Positions 7,540 to 17,046 of a stretch of 64,000 bases of DNA are shown here, piece after piece; position 1 is the first letter of the stretch, and each line of letters starts with the position of its first letter. Both the position numbers and the translations under genes were made by a program. Below the pieces are notes generated by a model that was given only the letters and a program-made list of their open reading frames with translations, made no database searches and was not told the DNA's origin. This DNA comes from Halomicrobium katesii DSM 19301 (GTDB lineage Archaea; Halobacteriota; Halobacteria; Halobacteriales; Haloarculaceae): the NCBI RefSeq assembly GCF_000379085.1, contig NZ_KB905378.1, positions 2,345,726 through 2,409,725 on the forward strand, given 5' to 3'.

Positions 7540-10173
7540 ATGAGCACGCGGACGACCCGTCTGTCGGTGACGGGCATGAGCTGTGCGAACTGTGCAGCGA
7601 CCGTCGAGGACGCCCTCGATGCCCTCGACGGCGTCGTGTCCGCCGACGTCAACGCGGCCACCGACGAGGGGCGCGTCGAGTACGACCCCGAGGTCACGTC
7701 GCTGTCGGCGATCTACGACGCCGTCGAGTCGGCCGGCTACGGTGCCGTCAACGAGACGGTCTCGGTCGGCATCACGGACATGTCGTGTGCCAACTGTGCC
7801 GAGGCCAACGCGGAGTCGCTGCTGGCGACGCCCGGCGTCGTCTCGGCCGACGTGAACTACGCCACCGACGAGGCACAGGTCCGGTACAATCCGGCCGAGG
7901 CGGACCGCTCGGACCTCTACGACGCGATCGAGTCGGCGGGCTACACGCCGGTCCGGGAGGCGGGCGACGACAGCGGAGACGGCGGGGCCGACCGCGACCA
8001 GCGCGACCTCGCGCGGCAAGCGGAGATCCGCCGCCAGCTTCGCCTCACGCTCTTTGGCGGCGCGCTCTCGGTCCCGCTGCTGGTGATGCTGGTCGATCAC
8101 GTCCTCGGGCTGGGACTGCTCGGCGATTCGCTGGCCGGCATCGACGTGGGCTGGTTCGCCTTCGCACTCGCGACGCCGGTCCAGATCGCGCTCGGCAAGC
8201 CCTTCTACGTCAACTCCTACCGCGCGCTGGTGCGCAACGGCCGGGCGAACATGGACGTGCTGATCGCGCTTGGCTCGTCGACGGCGTACGTCTACAGCGT
8301 CGCGGCCCTGATCGGGCTGATCCCCGGTGCGGGGCTGTACTTCGACACGGCCGCGCTGATCCTCGTATTCATCACGCTGGGGAACTACCTCGAAGCCCGC
8401 TCGAAGGGCCAGGCCGGCGAGGCGATCCGGTCGCTGCTGGAGATGGAGGCCGAGACCGCCACGGTCGTCCACGAAGACGGCACCGAGGAGGAGGTCCCGC
8501 TGGAAGCGGTCGAAGTCGGCGACCGACTGAAAGTCCGGCCCGGCGAGAAGGTCCCGACCGACGGCGTCGTCGTCGACGGCGAATCCGCGGTCGACGAGTC
8601 GATGGTCACCGGCGAGTCCGTCCCAGTCGAGAAGGCCGAAGGCGACGAGGTGATCGGGTCGACGATCAACGAGAACGGCGCGCTCGTCGTCGAGGCGACG
8701 AAGGTCGGCGAGGAGACGGCGATCCAGCAGATCGTCGCCCGCGTCCGTGACGCCCAGTCGCGTCAGCCGGACATCCAGCGGATCGCCGACCGAATCTCGG
8801 CGTACTTCGTCCCGGCAGTCATCGCCAACGCCCTGCTGTGGGGCGTCCTGTGGTGGCAGTTCCCCGCCGTCCTGGGCGGGTTCGTCGACGCGCTGCCCCT
8901 GTGGGGGCTGCTGGGCGGCGGCCCCGAGGCAGTCGGTGGACCGATCGGCGTCACCGAGTTCGCGATCGTCGTGTTCGCCAGCGCCGTCCTGATCGCCTGC
9001 CCCTGTGCCCTGGGGCTCGCGACGCCGGCCGCGACGATGGTCGGCACCGCCATCGGTGCCCAACACGGCGTCCTCTTCGAGGGCGGCGACATCCTCGAAC
9101 GGGTCCGCGACGTCGACGCCGTGGTCTTCGACAAGACGGGGACGCTCACCGAAGGCGAGATGGAACTGACGGATGTCGTAGCGCTCGATCCGGCCGCGCC
9201 CGACGGTGGCGTCCAGCGCGGCGGACACGAGGCAGCGAGCGGCTTCGACGAGGCCGACGTGCTCGCGATGGCCGCAAGCGCCGAGCAGAAGAGCGAGCAC
9301 CCGCTGGCCGCGGCGATCGTCGAGGGCGCACGCGAGCGAGGCCTCGCCATCGAGTCGCCCGACACCTTCGAAAACGTCCCCGGCAAGGGGGTGCGAGCGA
9401 CGATCGATCGCGGGGAGGTGTTCGTCGGGAGCCCCCGACTGCTGGACGCCAACGGCATCGATCCCACCCCCGCCGACTCGGACCGCGAGCGGCTCGAATC
9501 GGAGGGGAAGACGGCGATGCTCGTCGGACTCCGTCCCCGCGACGCGGACGGAGACATCGACGAGCGGGCCGGCCGCGTGGTCGGTGTCGTCGCCGACGCG
9601 GACACGATCAAACCCTCGGCGAGCGACGCCGTCGCCGACCTGCGAGACCGCGATCTCGACGTGTGGCTGATCACCGGCGACAACGAGCGGACGGCTCGCG
9701 CGGTCGCCCGAGCGGTCGGGATCGACCCGGACAACGTCATGGCCGAGGTGCTTCCCGAGGACAAGGCCGACGCCGTCGACGAGATTCAGAGCGACGGGCG
9801 CGAGGCGATGATGGTCGGCGACGGCGTCAACGACGCGCCGGCGCTGGCGACCGCGGCCGTCGGCTGTGCGATCGGTTCGGGGACCGACGTGGCGATCGAG
9901 GCCGCCGACGTGACGCTGATGCGAGACGATCCGGCGGACGTGCTGAAGGCGATCCGCGTCTCGGAAGCGACGCTACAGAAGATCAAGCAGAACCTCGTCT
10001 GGGCGCTGGGGTACAACACGCTGATGATCCCGCTGGCGTCGCTGGGCCTGCTCCAGCCGGTGCTGGCGGCCGGTGCCATGGCGCTGTCCAGCGTCTCCGT
10101 CCTGACCAACAGCCTGCTGTTCCGGGGGTACACGCCCGACACGGACTACCGGCTGTTGGGGCGGCTCCGCTAG
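7540..10173 (+). CDS. copA: Copper-exporting P1B-type ATPase
   Basis: An 877-residue heavy-metal ATPase with two N-terminal HMA domains (GMSCANC with Cys15/Cys18 and DMSCANC with Cys83/Cys86), about eight membrane helices, the ion-site motif IACPCALG (Cys487-Pro-Cys489), the phosphorylation motif DKTGTLTEG (Asp531), an SEHPLA motif and the hinge MVGDGVNDAPAL. CPC plus two CxxC domains indicate Cu+ (or Ag+) export. Start choice is uncertain: ATG 7540 begins right before the first HMA domain; ATG 7510 and a further upstream start would add 10 to 28 residues. The C terminus overlaps by 4 bases tail-to-tail with the K+ channel gene. The Lrp/TRASH gene upstream is the likely regulator. Confidence 0.93.
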   Translation: MSTRTTRLSVTGMSCANCAATVEDALDALDGVVSADVNAATDEGRVEYDPEVTSLSAIYDAVESAGYGAVNETVSVGITDMSCANCAEANAESLLATPGVVSADVNYATDEAQVRYNPAEADRSDLYDAIESAGYTPVREAGDDSGDGGADRDQRDLARQAEIRRQLRLTLFGGALSVPLLVMLVDHVLGLGLLGDSLAGIDVGWFAFALATPVQIALGKPFYVNSYRALVRNGRANMDVLIALGSSTAYVYSVAALIGLIPGAGLYFDTAALILVFITLGNYLEARSKGQAGEAIRSLLEMEAETATVVHEDGTEEEVPLEAVEVGDRLKVRPGEKVPTDGVVVDGESAVDESMVTGESVPVEKAEGDEVIGSTINENGALVVEATKVGEETAIQQIVARVRDAQSRQPDIQRIADRISAYFVPAVIANALLWGVLWWQFPAVLGGFVDALPLWGLLGGGPEAVGGPIGVTEFAIVVFASAVLIACPCALGLATPAATMVGTAIGAQHGVLFEGGDILERVRDVDAVVFDKTGTLTEGEMELTDVVALDPAAPDGGVQRGGHEAASGFDEADVLAMAASAEQKSEHPLAAAIVEGARERGLAIESPDTFENVPGKGVRATIDRGEVFVGSPRLLDANGIDPTPADSDRERLESEGKTAMLVGLRPRDADGDIDERAGRVVGVVADADTIKPSASDAVADLRDRDLDVWLITGDNERTARAVARAVGIDPDNVMAEVLPEDKADAVDEIQSDGREAMMVGDGVNDAPALATAAVGCAIGSGTDVAIEAADVTLMRDDPADVLKAIRVSEATLQKIKQNLVWALGYNTLMIPLASLGLLQPVLAAGAMALSSVSVLTNSLLFRGYTPDTDYRLLGRLR

Positions 10174-11858
10174 ATTCCGCGTTCCTCGGTCGGTGAGACG
10201 TCGTAGCGCTTGAGGAACTGCTGGACCGCCTCGTCTGGCCCGACGAGCGTGAGATGTTCCTCGCCGGTGAACTCTCGCTGGGGGTCGATTTCGACCATCT
10301 TGTCGGTCCCGTCGTCGACGGCGATCACCCGACAGCCGGTCTGTTCGTAGATGCCCGAGTTCGCGAGCGTCTGGCCCGCGAACGGGGTTGCCGGGACGCG
10401 GACGAGCCGGATCTGGCTCGCGGGCGCGAGCACCTCCTCGCCGCGGAGTTCCCGAGCGATCATTCGTGCGCTCACCCGGGGCACCGACAACACGTAGTCG
10501 GCTCCGGCACTGAGGGCCTTCCGCGTCGCGTCGGTGTCGCTGACCCGCACGAGAATCTCGATGTCGTCGTTCAGCGAGCGTGTCAGTACCGTCGCCAGCA
10601 GCGATGCCGAGTCGTCGGGCAGGCCGACGACGATCGCGCCCGCGGTCTCGATGCCCGCCTCGTGGAGCGTCGCTTTCGAGGCCGCATCGCCGACGATGTC
10701 CACCTCGTCCCCGTCCTCGATGTCGATCGTCACCGCGTCGATCCCCGCCTCGTCGATGACCGCGCGGGCGGCCTGCCCGACTTCTCCCTGGCCGGCGACG
10801 ACGATCCGGTCGTGCCGCCTGAGCGTCCGGGGCGACTGGGTCACGTTCCCGAACGCCTCCAGCGCCTCGTGATCTCCGGAGACGAGCAACACGGTGTTCT
10901 GGTGGATGACTGCGCCGGGATCCGGTGGGAGCTGTAGCTCGCCGTCGATCCAGGCCCCGATGACGTTCACTCCAGTTCGCTCCCTGATGTCGGCGTTTCG
11001 GAGCTGTTTCCCGACGAGTCGGCTGCCGTGGTCGACAGGAATCTCCGTGACCTCCATGTCCGCGCCGAGCTCGATCGTGTCCGTCAGCTCCGAACTGAGC
11101 GACGAGACCGCCTTTTCGGCGAGGCGGTGGCCGAGAACGCCGTGCGGCGAGAGGACACTGTCGGCCCCGGCCTGGGTCAGCACGTCTTCCACGTCGCTGT
11201 CGTCTGTCAGCGCGATCACGTCGACGTCGTCTCTGATCGACCGCACCGTCAGGATCGTGTTGACGTTCGCGTCACCGGCGTCCGTGATCACCGCCCGCGC
11301 GCTGTCGATACTCGCGCGCCGGAAGCTCTCGGCGTCCTGTGGGGAGCCGTGGATCGCGGAGTACCCCTCGTCGGAGAGGTCTTTCGCCTCTTCCTCGTCC
11401 GAGGACAGCAGGACGTAGTCGATGCCCAGTTCCCGGAGTTCGTCGAGCAACACGGCCGAGTCGCGCCGGTACTCGCAGATGATGACGTGGTCCTGTTTGG
11501 GCGTGAGCCGATCGTCGAGGTTCACCTCTGCGCCGGTAAACAGCGGGATGATCACGAGCCGGAGCGTAAAAAAGCCGATCCCGATTCCCGACAGCTGTGT
11601 CAGCGCCACGAACACGAGCGTAATCGGATGTGTCCACCGCTTCGAGTCTTGGCCGTAGCCGGTGGTCGTCATCGTCTGGACGACCCACTCGAACGACGCG
11701 AAGATCGACTGGTCGACGCCTTCCAGACGCGCCATTATGATGTTGTAAACGACTGCGTAGGCGAGGACCAGCACCGTCAGTCCGAGGACGTAGTAGACGA
11801 CGAGTCGGTCCCGACGCGAGAGTTCGATGTCGGTGACCCGTTCGGGGAGCGAAACCAT
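10170..11858 (-). CDS. Two-TM potassium channel with tandem RCK (TrkA) modules
   Basis: A 562-residue channel. Membrane helix 1 spans about residues 19-42, the pore loop carries the filter TTTGYG (64-69), and helix 2 covers about 78-108 (LVFVALTQLSGIGIGFFTL). Two cytoplasmic RCK modules follow, each with an NAD-type TrkA-N domain (DHVIICEYRRDSAVLLDE; DRIVVAGQGEVGQAARAV) and a TrkA-C domain. This is an MthK-like architecture with both RCK domains in one chain. In haloarchaea such channels serve potassium balance. The start at 11858 lies about 35 bases below an AT-rich TAATAAAA element on this strand; upstream extension in frame is shadow sequence. Confidence 0.9.
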   Translation of the reverse strand: MVSLPERVTDIELSRRDRLVVYYVLGLTVLVLAYAVVYNIIMARLEGVDQSIFASFEWVVQTMTTTGYGQDSKRWTHPITLVFVALTQLSGIGIGFFTLRLVIIPLFTGAEVNLDDRLTPKQDHVIICEYRRDSAVLLDELRELGIDYVLLSSDEEEAKDLSDEGYSAIHGSPQDAESFRRASIDSARAVITDAGDANVNTILTVRSIRDDVDVIALTDDSDVEDVLTQAGADSVLSPHGVLGHRLAEKAVSSLSSELTDTIELGADMEVTEIPVDHGSRLVGKQLRNADIRERTGVNVIGAWIDGELQLPPDPGAVIHQNTVLLVSGDHEALEAFGNVTQSPRTLRRHDRIVVAGQGEVGQAARAVIDEAGIDAVTIDIEDGDEVDIVGDAASKATLHEAGIETAGAIVVGLPDDSASLLATVLTRSLNDDIEILVRVSDTDATRKALSAGADYVLSVPRVSARMIARELRGEEVLAPASQIRLVRVPATPFAGQTLANSGIYEQTGCRVIAVDDGTDKMVEIDPQREFTGEEHLTLVGPDEAVQQFLKRYDVSPTEERGI

Positions 11859-11984
11859 CTCTGACCTGATTCCTGCTCGCCGGTAAAAAGGTTTTATTAC
11901 GCCGGATCTGTCGAGGAGACCGGACCGGTCACCGCAACTCTCCGACAGCCTCAAGCGGCAAGCGACCCGAGACGTTCCCATATC

Positions 11985-13733
11985 GTGGCCCGGACCGACG
12001 CCGTCGAAGAGACCGACGACCAGCGAACCGGCAGCGAGACCGTGCGCCGGCCGACCGGCCTGGGCGTCCGATCGCGTGCGCTCTGGCGCGCGGTCGTCAT
12101 CTCCTGGCAGTTCGTCCCGTTCGCGCTCACCCTCCTGCGTGATCGCCGCCGGTTCCTTCTCGTCGGTCGCTCGCGTGACGTGACCAGCGCCCAGCAGTCC
12201 CGGCGGGCGCGAGCGCTGAAAGCGACGTTCGTCGACCTCGGCCCCGCGTTCGTCAAGATCGGGCAGATGCTCTCGACGCGGCCCGACGCGCTGCCGGCGG
12301 CCTACGTCGACGTGCTCGCGGAGCTTCAGGACCAGGTGCCGCCGGCTCCGTGGGACGACATCGAGCCGGTGATCGAGCGGGAACTGGGACCGGTCGATTC
12401 GGTGTTCGAGACGTTCGACACCGATCCGATCAGCGGCGCGAGCCTCGGACAGGTGTACGTCGGCGAGATCGACGGGGACCGCGTCGCGGTGAAGGTACTG
12501 CGGCCGAACGTCCGTCGCCGCGTCGAGTCGGACCTCCGGGTCGTGGCGACGCTGACGCCGATCCTGCGCTGGGCGTCCCCGCCGGGCCAGGCGTTCACGC
12601 TCGGGAACCTCGCCGAGGAGTTCACCGTGACCATCCGCGAGGAGATGGATTACGCCCACGAGGCCCGCCGGCTCGACACCGTCCGCGAGAATTTCGCCGA
12701 TGTCGACGACGTGTGTATCCCCGACTCGCTGCCCGAGTACTCGACCGACCGCGTCCTCACGATGCGCTACGTCGAGGGGACGAAGATCGACGACGTGGCC
12801 GCGATCGACGAACTGGGGATCGACCGCGAGCGCGTCGTCACGCGCCTGACCGAGATCTACATCAAGATGATCGTCGAGGACGGCGTCTTTCACGCCGACC
12901 CCCACCCCGGAAACCTCGCGGTACAGGACGACGGGACGATCGTCTTCTACGACTTCGGGATGACCGGCCGGCTCGGGCCGGAGACTCGCTCTCACCTCGT
13001 CGACTTCTACGTCGCCATCGCGACCGACGACATCGATCAGGTGATCGACTCGTTCGTCGCCATGGAGGCGCTGGACCCGACGGCCGACCGACAGATGGTG
13101 CGCGAGCTGTTCGAGATCGCCTTCGAGCAGTTCCGGGGGGCCGACCTGGACGAGTTCGACGTGGAGGGGCTCATCAGCGAGTTCGAGGGGGCGATGTACG
13201 AGTTCCCGATGCGGATCCCCCAGGACCTCGCACACGTCGTCCGCGTGACGACGGTTCTCGACGGCGTGACCCGGACGCTCGCCCCCGAGTTCGACTTCAT
13301 CGAAGTCGTCACGGACTACGTCCTCGAACGGGGGATGGCGAGTGGCGGCGGGGAGATCCGCGAGCGCGTGACCGACCAGCTGCGAGCCAGCGCGCGGGCG
13401 ACCGTCGCGGTCCCGCCCCGACTCGACGACGCGCTCGGGAAGGTCGAACGCGGCGACCTCCCCCTCTCGGCGGTGATCGAAGACGACCGCGGTGCCTTCC
13501 GCAGGATGGCTCGGCGGCTCGTCTACGGGCTCTGTGTCAGCGTCGGCCTCCTCGCGATCGCCGGGCTCTACGCGATGGGGGCGCTGCGAGCCCTCGTCGC
13601 CGTGAGCGGGCTGACAGCACTGTTCGCTCTCGCGCTCGTCTGGTCGTTCCGGGGCCGGCGCGGTCCCGGACTGGGCGCGTCGCCGCAGTTCACCCGCCAG
13701 GAGATGCGTCGCCGCCAGAGCGGCGAGGAGTAG
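11985..13733 (+). CDS. ABC1/UbiB (AarF) family atypical kinase
   Basis: A 582-residue UbiB-type protein-kinase-like protein. The family KxGQ signature appears as FVKIGQMLSTRPD, the Ala-rich nucleotide loop as ASLGQVYVGEI, the lysine as VAVKVLRP, and the catalytic/metal motif as FHADPHPGNL followed by YDFGMTG. Two C-terminal hydrophobic helices (about residues 510-560) anchor it in the membrane. Relatives support ubiquinone/isoprenoid lipid metabolism; in haloarchaea the likely link is menaquinone or lipid homeostasis (inference). It starts with GTG at 11985 in a region divergent from the channel gene. Confidence 0.88.
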   Translation: MARTDAVEETDDQRTGSETVRRPTGLGVRSRALWRAVVISWQFVPFALTLLRDRRRFLLVGRSRDVTSAQQSRRARALKATFVDLGPAFVKIGQMLSTRPDALPAAYVDVLAELQDQVPPAPWDDIEPVIERELGPVDSVFETFDTDPISGASLGQVYVGEIDGDRVAVKVLRPNVRRRVESDLRVVATLTPILRWASPPGQAFTLGNLAEEFTVTIREEMDYAHEARRLDTVRENFADVDDVCIPDSLPEYSTDRVLTMRYVEGTKIDDVAAIDELGIDRERVVTRLTEIYIKMIVEDGVFHADPHPGNLAVQDDGTIVFYDFGMTGRLGPETRSHLVDFYVAIATDDIDQVIDSFVAMEALDPTADRQMVRELFEIAFEQFRGADLDEFDVEGLISEFEGAMYEFPMRIPQDLAHVVRVTTVLDGVTRTLAPEFDFIEVVTDYVLERGMASGGGEIRERVTDQLRASARATVAVPPRLDDALGKVERGDLPLSAVIEDDRGAFRRMARRLVYGLCVSVGLLAIAGLYAMGALRALVAVSGLTALFALALVWSFRGRRGPGLGASPQFTRQEMRRRQSGEE

Positions 13734-13736
13734 CCC

Positions 13737-15263
13737 TCACAGCTCGCTGTCGGCGGCTCGCGTCCGCAGTTCGTCCGCTCGCTCCCGGATCGCCGTCAGC
13801 TGGTCGTCGTCCTTGTCGTCGAGGTGGCTGTAGACGAGCCCCATCCGGTGGTTCGATCGGAGCCGTGACTCGTTGCGGTCGAGGAAGTCCCAGTACAGCG
13901 CGTTGAACGGACACGCTCGCTCCCCGGTCGTCTTCGTCTTGTAGTACTGACAGTCGCTGCAGTGGTCGCTCATCTTGTCGACGTAGTTCGCCGAGGCGGC
14001 GTAGGGCTTCGTTGCGAACGCGCCCGAGCCGTACAGCCCCATCTCGACGACGTTGGGCGTCGTGACCCAGTGGAAGGCGTCGACGTAGGCAGCGTGGAAC
14101 CAGCGGTTGAGCTGTGCGGGCTCGACACCGAGCAGCAGCGAGAAGTTCGACAGCAGCATGAGCCGCTCGATGTGGTGTGCGTAGCCCCGCTTGCGAACGC
14201 CGTCGATGGCCGCGTCCAGACAGGCCATGTCCGTCTCGCCCGTCCAGAAGAACGCCGGGAGGTCTTCGGACGCACCGAGCTGGTTCGCCGTCGCCAGCTC
14301 GGGCATCTCCCGACGGTAGACGTGCCGGACGAACTCCCGCCACCCGATCACCTGCCGGACGAACCCCTCGACGCTGTGCAGCGGTGCGTCGCCGGCCTCG
14401 TGGGCCTCGATCGCGCGCTCGACGACCTCTGCGGGCCCCAGCAGTCCGAGGTTCAGCGAAGTCGACAGCAGGCTGTGAGCCATCGCCCACTCGCTCTCGA
14501 CCATCGCGTCCTGATACGCCCCGAAGTCGGCGAGGCGGTCCTCGACGAACGCGTCCAGTGCCCGAACTGCCTGCTGTCGCGTCACCGGCCACCGGAACGG
14601 CTCCGGATCGGCCCAGTCACCGCCGTAGGGCGCTTGCTCGTAGCCACCGTCGTGGTGGTCGCGAACCCACGACTGGACCCGACGCGTCGTCTCGTCGGGC
14701 TCGAACGTCGGCACCGCCGGGGGCTCCCAGTCGTCGGGCGGCGTCTCGCGGTTCTGCTCGTCGTAGTTCCACTCGCCACCGACCGGGTCGTCGCCGTCCA
14801 TCAGGTAGCCGGTTTCCCGGCGCATCGAGCGGTAGAACGACTCGTGACGGTACGGTGGGCCGTCCGTCCACTCGTCGAAGGTCGCTGGCGCACAGAGGAA
14901 CCGCTCGTCGGGCACCGTCGTGAGCGTCCCGCCGTGTCGCTCGATCAGCGTCCGCAGCCGCTCGGTACCGCCATGACTCGCCGGGGTCATCGTCACGAGA
15001 TCGTCGTCGGGATATCGCTCGAAGTGTGTCTCGAACCCGTCGTCGAACGTCTCCGCTCGGTAGTAGTCGACGGTCCGGCCCGCCTCGCGCAACGCGTCCC
15101 GGAAGTGACGCATCGCACTGAACACGAGCGTCGGCTTGTGCGGATGGTAGGGTAGCCGACGGAGGAAACCGCTGGACTCGATCATCACCACGCGGTCGTC
15201 GGGCCGGTCGGCGAGCGGACCGAATCGCCGGGACAGCTGGTCGCCCAGTACCAGCACGGTCAT
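13737..15263 (-). CDS. Fe-S bacterial-type (6-4) photolyase/cryptochrome
   Basis: A 508-residue photolyase-superfamily protein beginning MTVLVLGDQLSRRFGPL, the N terminus of the FeS-BCP/PhrB group. The C-terminal FAD domain carries the cysteine cluster CSDCQYYKTKTTGERACP plus a Cys in the preceding region, expected to ligate a [4Fe-4S] centre, and the family motif GVRKRGYAHHIERLM. Members repair (6-4) photoproducts with light or act as photoreceptors. ATG 15263 is chosen because translation from further upstream adds unrelated sequence. It is convergent with the UbiB gene (3-base gap) and divergent from the halocyanin gene. Confidence 0.85.
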   Translation of the reverse strand: MTVLVLGDQLSRRFGPLADRPDDRVVMIESSGFLRRLPYHPHKPTLVFSAMRHFRDALREAGRTVDYYRAETFDDGFETHFERYPDDDLVTMTPASHGGTERLRTLIERHGGTLTTVPDERFLCAPATFDEWTDGPPYRHESFYRSMRRETGYLMDGDDPVGGEWNYDEQNRETPPDDWEPPAVPTFEPDETTRRVQSWVRDHHDGGYEQAPYGGDWADPEPFRWPVTRQQAVRALDAFVEDRLADFGAYQDAMVESEWAMAHSLLSTSLNLGLLGPAEVVERAIEAHEAGDAPLHSVEGFVRQVIGWREFVRHVYRREMPELATANQLGASEDLPAFFWTGETDMACLDAAIDGVRKRGYAHHIERLMLLSNFSLLLGVEPAQLNRWFHAAYVDAFHWVTTPNVVEMGLYGSGAFATKPYAASANYVDKMSDHCSDCQYYKTKTTGERACPFNALYWDFLDRNESRLRSNHRMGLVYSHLDDKDDDQLTAIRERADELRTRAADSEL

Positions 15264-15460
15264 TGCGAACCACTCTGTCGCATGCCCCGCTCTTCGTCCA
15301 CACGAACAATGAATACCACCCCAACGAACGTTGGTCGTCGCCGCTTCGACGCCGTCAGATGTCTCGACGAGCCGCGTTTCGCTGTCGCATGTCATCGCAC
15401 CCCATCCGGCGGGATTCCCCGTGTTCGGCCACCTTATCCGTCTTCCTCTCCTATATCACT

Positions 15461-15994
15461 ATGTCTATGAGTGACTCCCTGAACCGACGAACACTTCTCC
15501 GGAGTACCGGTGCAATCGCCGCAGCAGGTCTCCTCGCTGGCTGTAGTGGAGACGGCGGCGGCGACGCCACCGAGAGCGCGACGGACGACGAGATGACCGA
15601 GAGCGCGACCGACAGTGGCGGCTCGTCGATGGAGGCTAGCGACGAGGTCGCCGAGTACCTCGGCGAAACGTCGAACTTCGACGGGACGGTCGCCGACATG
15701 ACCGGCCAAGACACCGTCACCGTCACGGTCGGATCGGAGGCAAACGGCGGCGCGTTCGGGTACGACCCCGCAGCCGTCCAGATCTCCTCGGGCACGACGG
15801 TCGAGTTCGAGTGGACTGGCAATGGCGGGACCCACAACGTGAAGTCCGAGGGTGACGGTCCGCTTGACTCCGGCGGGGCAGTCGATACCGAGGGCGTCGA
15901 GTACGAACACACCTTCGAGTCGAGCGGAACCTTCCGCTACTACTGTACGCCCCACGAGTCGCTGGGGATGAAGGGCGCTATCGTCGTCGAGTGA
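15461..15994 (+). CDS. Halocyanin, Tat-exported lipoprotein blue copper protein
   Basis: A 177-residue type 1 copper protein. The N terminus has a Tat motif NRRTLLRS and a lipobox LLAGC (Cys28), so it is exported folded and lipid-anchored outside the membrane. A Ser/Thr/Asp/Glu-rich linker precedes one halocyanin domain. Copper ligands are visible: His in THNVKSEG and Cys, His and Met in YYCTPHESLGMKG. It carries electrons between respiratory complexes. The ATG at 15461 lies about 26 bases below CCTTATCC (15432), consistent with a leaderless start; an ATG two codons later is possible. Confidence 0.92.
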   Translation: MSMSDSLNRRTLLRSTGAIAAAGLLAGCSGDGGGDATESATDDEMTESATDSGGSSMEASDEVAEYLGETSNFDGTVADMTGQDTVTVTVGSEANGGAFGYDPAAVQISSGTTVEFEWTGNGGTHNVKSEGDGPLDSGGAVDTEGVEYEHTFESSGTFRYYCTPHESLGMKGAIVVE

Positions 15995-16151
15995 CGGTCC
16001 GGCCGACGCCAGCCTCGTGACGATCGTCTCGCCGCCACCGGGCGGCGACGCCGCTCACTGACCGACTCGTCTTATACGGCCGACCGTCACTGTTTCGCGA
16101 TATTCGCGAGACGGGGTCGCGACATTCGTCACAGACTGACAGTCGGCAGTA

Positions 16152-16451
16152 TTAGCCGCGGTCGGCCCCAGTACTTCTCGTGACGTACAGCGAGTACGCG
16201 ATGATTCCGAAGCCGACGAAGGTCAACGCGCTCTCGACGACCAGCGCCGCCGACGGATCGGCGATCAGCTGATCGGCGATGCCGGCCAGCAGCGAGCCGA
16301 ACGTGACGACGCCGAATCCGGCTGCGAGGTACAGTAGTCCGGACGCGCCGGTCCTGTACCCCGCTTTCGCGGCCAGATAGGTGATCAACGCACCGAGCGC
16401 CAGCGTGCCCGTCTTGAACGCGATGACGACGAGCGGTATCTCCGTGTTCAT
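16152..16451 (-). CDS. Small three-helix membrane protein paired with wHTH gene
   Basis: A 99-residue hydrophobic protein with three predicted helices (about residues 5-26, 38-60 and 68-92). Its ATG overlaps the stop of the upstream winged-helix gene (ATGA, 16448-16451), so the two are translated together. Similar wHTH/small-membrane-protein pairs are common in haloarchaea and annotated only as domains of unknown function (I recall DUF7521, unverified). The placement between two halocyanin genes suggests a link to the copper or electron-transfer genes, but this is inference. Confidence 0.65.
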   Translation of the reverse strand: MNTEIPLVVIAFKTGTLALGALITYLAAKAGYRTGASGLLYLAAGFGVVTFGSLLAGIADQLIADPSAALVVESALTFVGFGIIAYSLYVTRSTGADRG

Positions 16452-16807
16452 AGTTCCTCACTGATCTGTGACCAGAAGCGCGCGAGGCGCTCGTCCGGTG
16501 TCTCCTCGTGGTCGACGACGTCTACGTCGAACGATTCGTCGCCGTCGAACGCCACGAACACGCCCCTGAAGTCCCTGACGAACTGCGTCGTGTGGTGGCC
16601 GTCGTCCCGGACTTTCGTTCGCTCGGCGACCAGCGCCGCGTCGCTCAGCGTCTCCAGTTTCCGGTAGGCGCTCGTCCGCGAGAGATCACACTGGTCGGCG
16701 ACTCCCTTGGCCGTCGTCGGTTCGTCGAGCGCGGCGACGATCGCGCGGCAGTCGGGGTCTGCCAGTGCATCGAACAGGGCCTGTTCGGACGGCACCTCGT
16801 CGGTCAT
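16448..16807 (-). CDS. Winged helix-turn-helix transcriptional regulator
   Basis: A 119-residue regulator with an ArsR-like winged helix: LADPDCRAIVAALDEPTTA, then KGVADQCDLSRTSAYRKLET as helix-turn-helix and TTQFVRDF in the wing/dimer region. No cysteine metal site is visible except in the HTH, so ligand sensing is unclear. It is translated with the three-helix membrane protein downstream through a 4-base overlap and is divergent from the two-domain halocyanin gene, whose promoter it could control. The function of the pair is unknown. Confidence 0.75.
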   Translation of the reverse strand: MTDEVPSEQALFDALADPDCRAIVAALDEPTTAKGVADQCDLSRTSAYRKLETLSDAALVAERTKVRDDGHHTTQFVRDFRGVFVAFDGDESFDVDVVDHEETPDERLARFWSQISEEL

Positions 16808-17046
16808 GCGTCTCTGTGGGCCGTGGCCGCCGCGGTCGCGTCCGACCGGACCAGTCGGAACAGGACTGTCTGCCAGTCGGGCGGAGGCTCGGGAATGGTA
16901 GCGGTCCGAGTCGGACGGCCGGGAACCGCGCGCGGCGTGCCCACCGTAGTATCATCCCCACAATGTAAAGGGAAAAGTCATGCTTTCCAGATTCTGCAAA
17001 CCGGGGGGTCACTTTAGGGGCGAGCCCCCAGTAGCTCTCACTCGCT

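Noticed and set aside
7459-9300. Long open frame antisense to copA
   Set aside because: High GC keeps the antisense frame open; composition is Arg/Asp-rich and no domain is visible.
12350-13906. A 518-codon frame inside the UbiB gene
   Set aside because: Very arginine-rich and out of frame with a well-supported gene; a typical GC-driven shadow.
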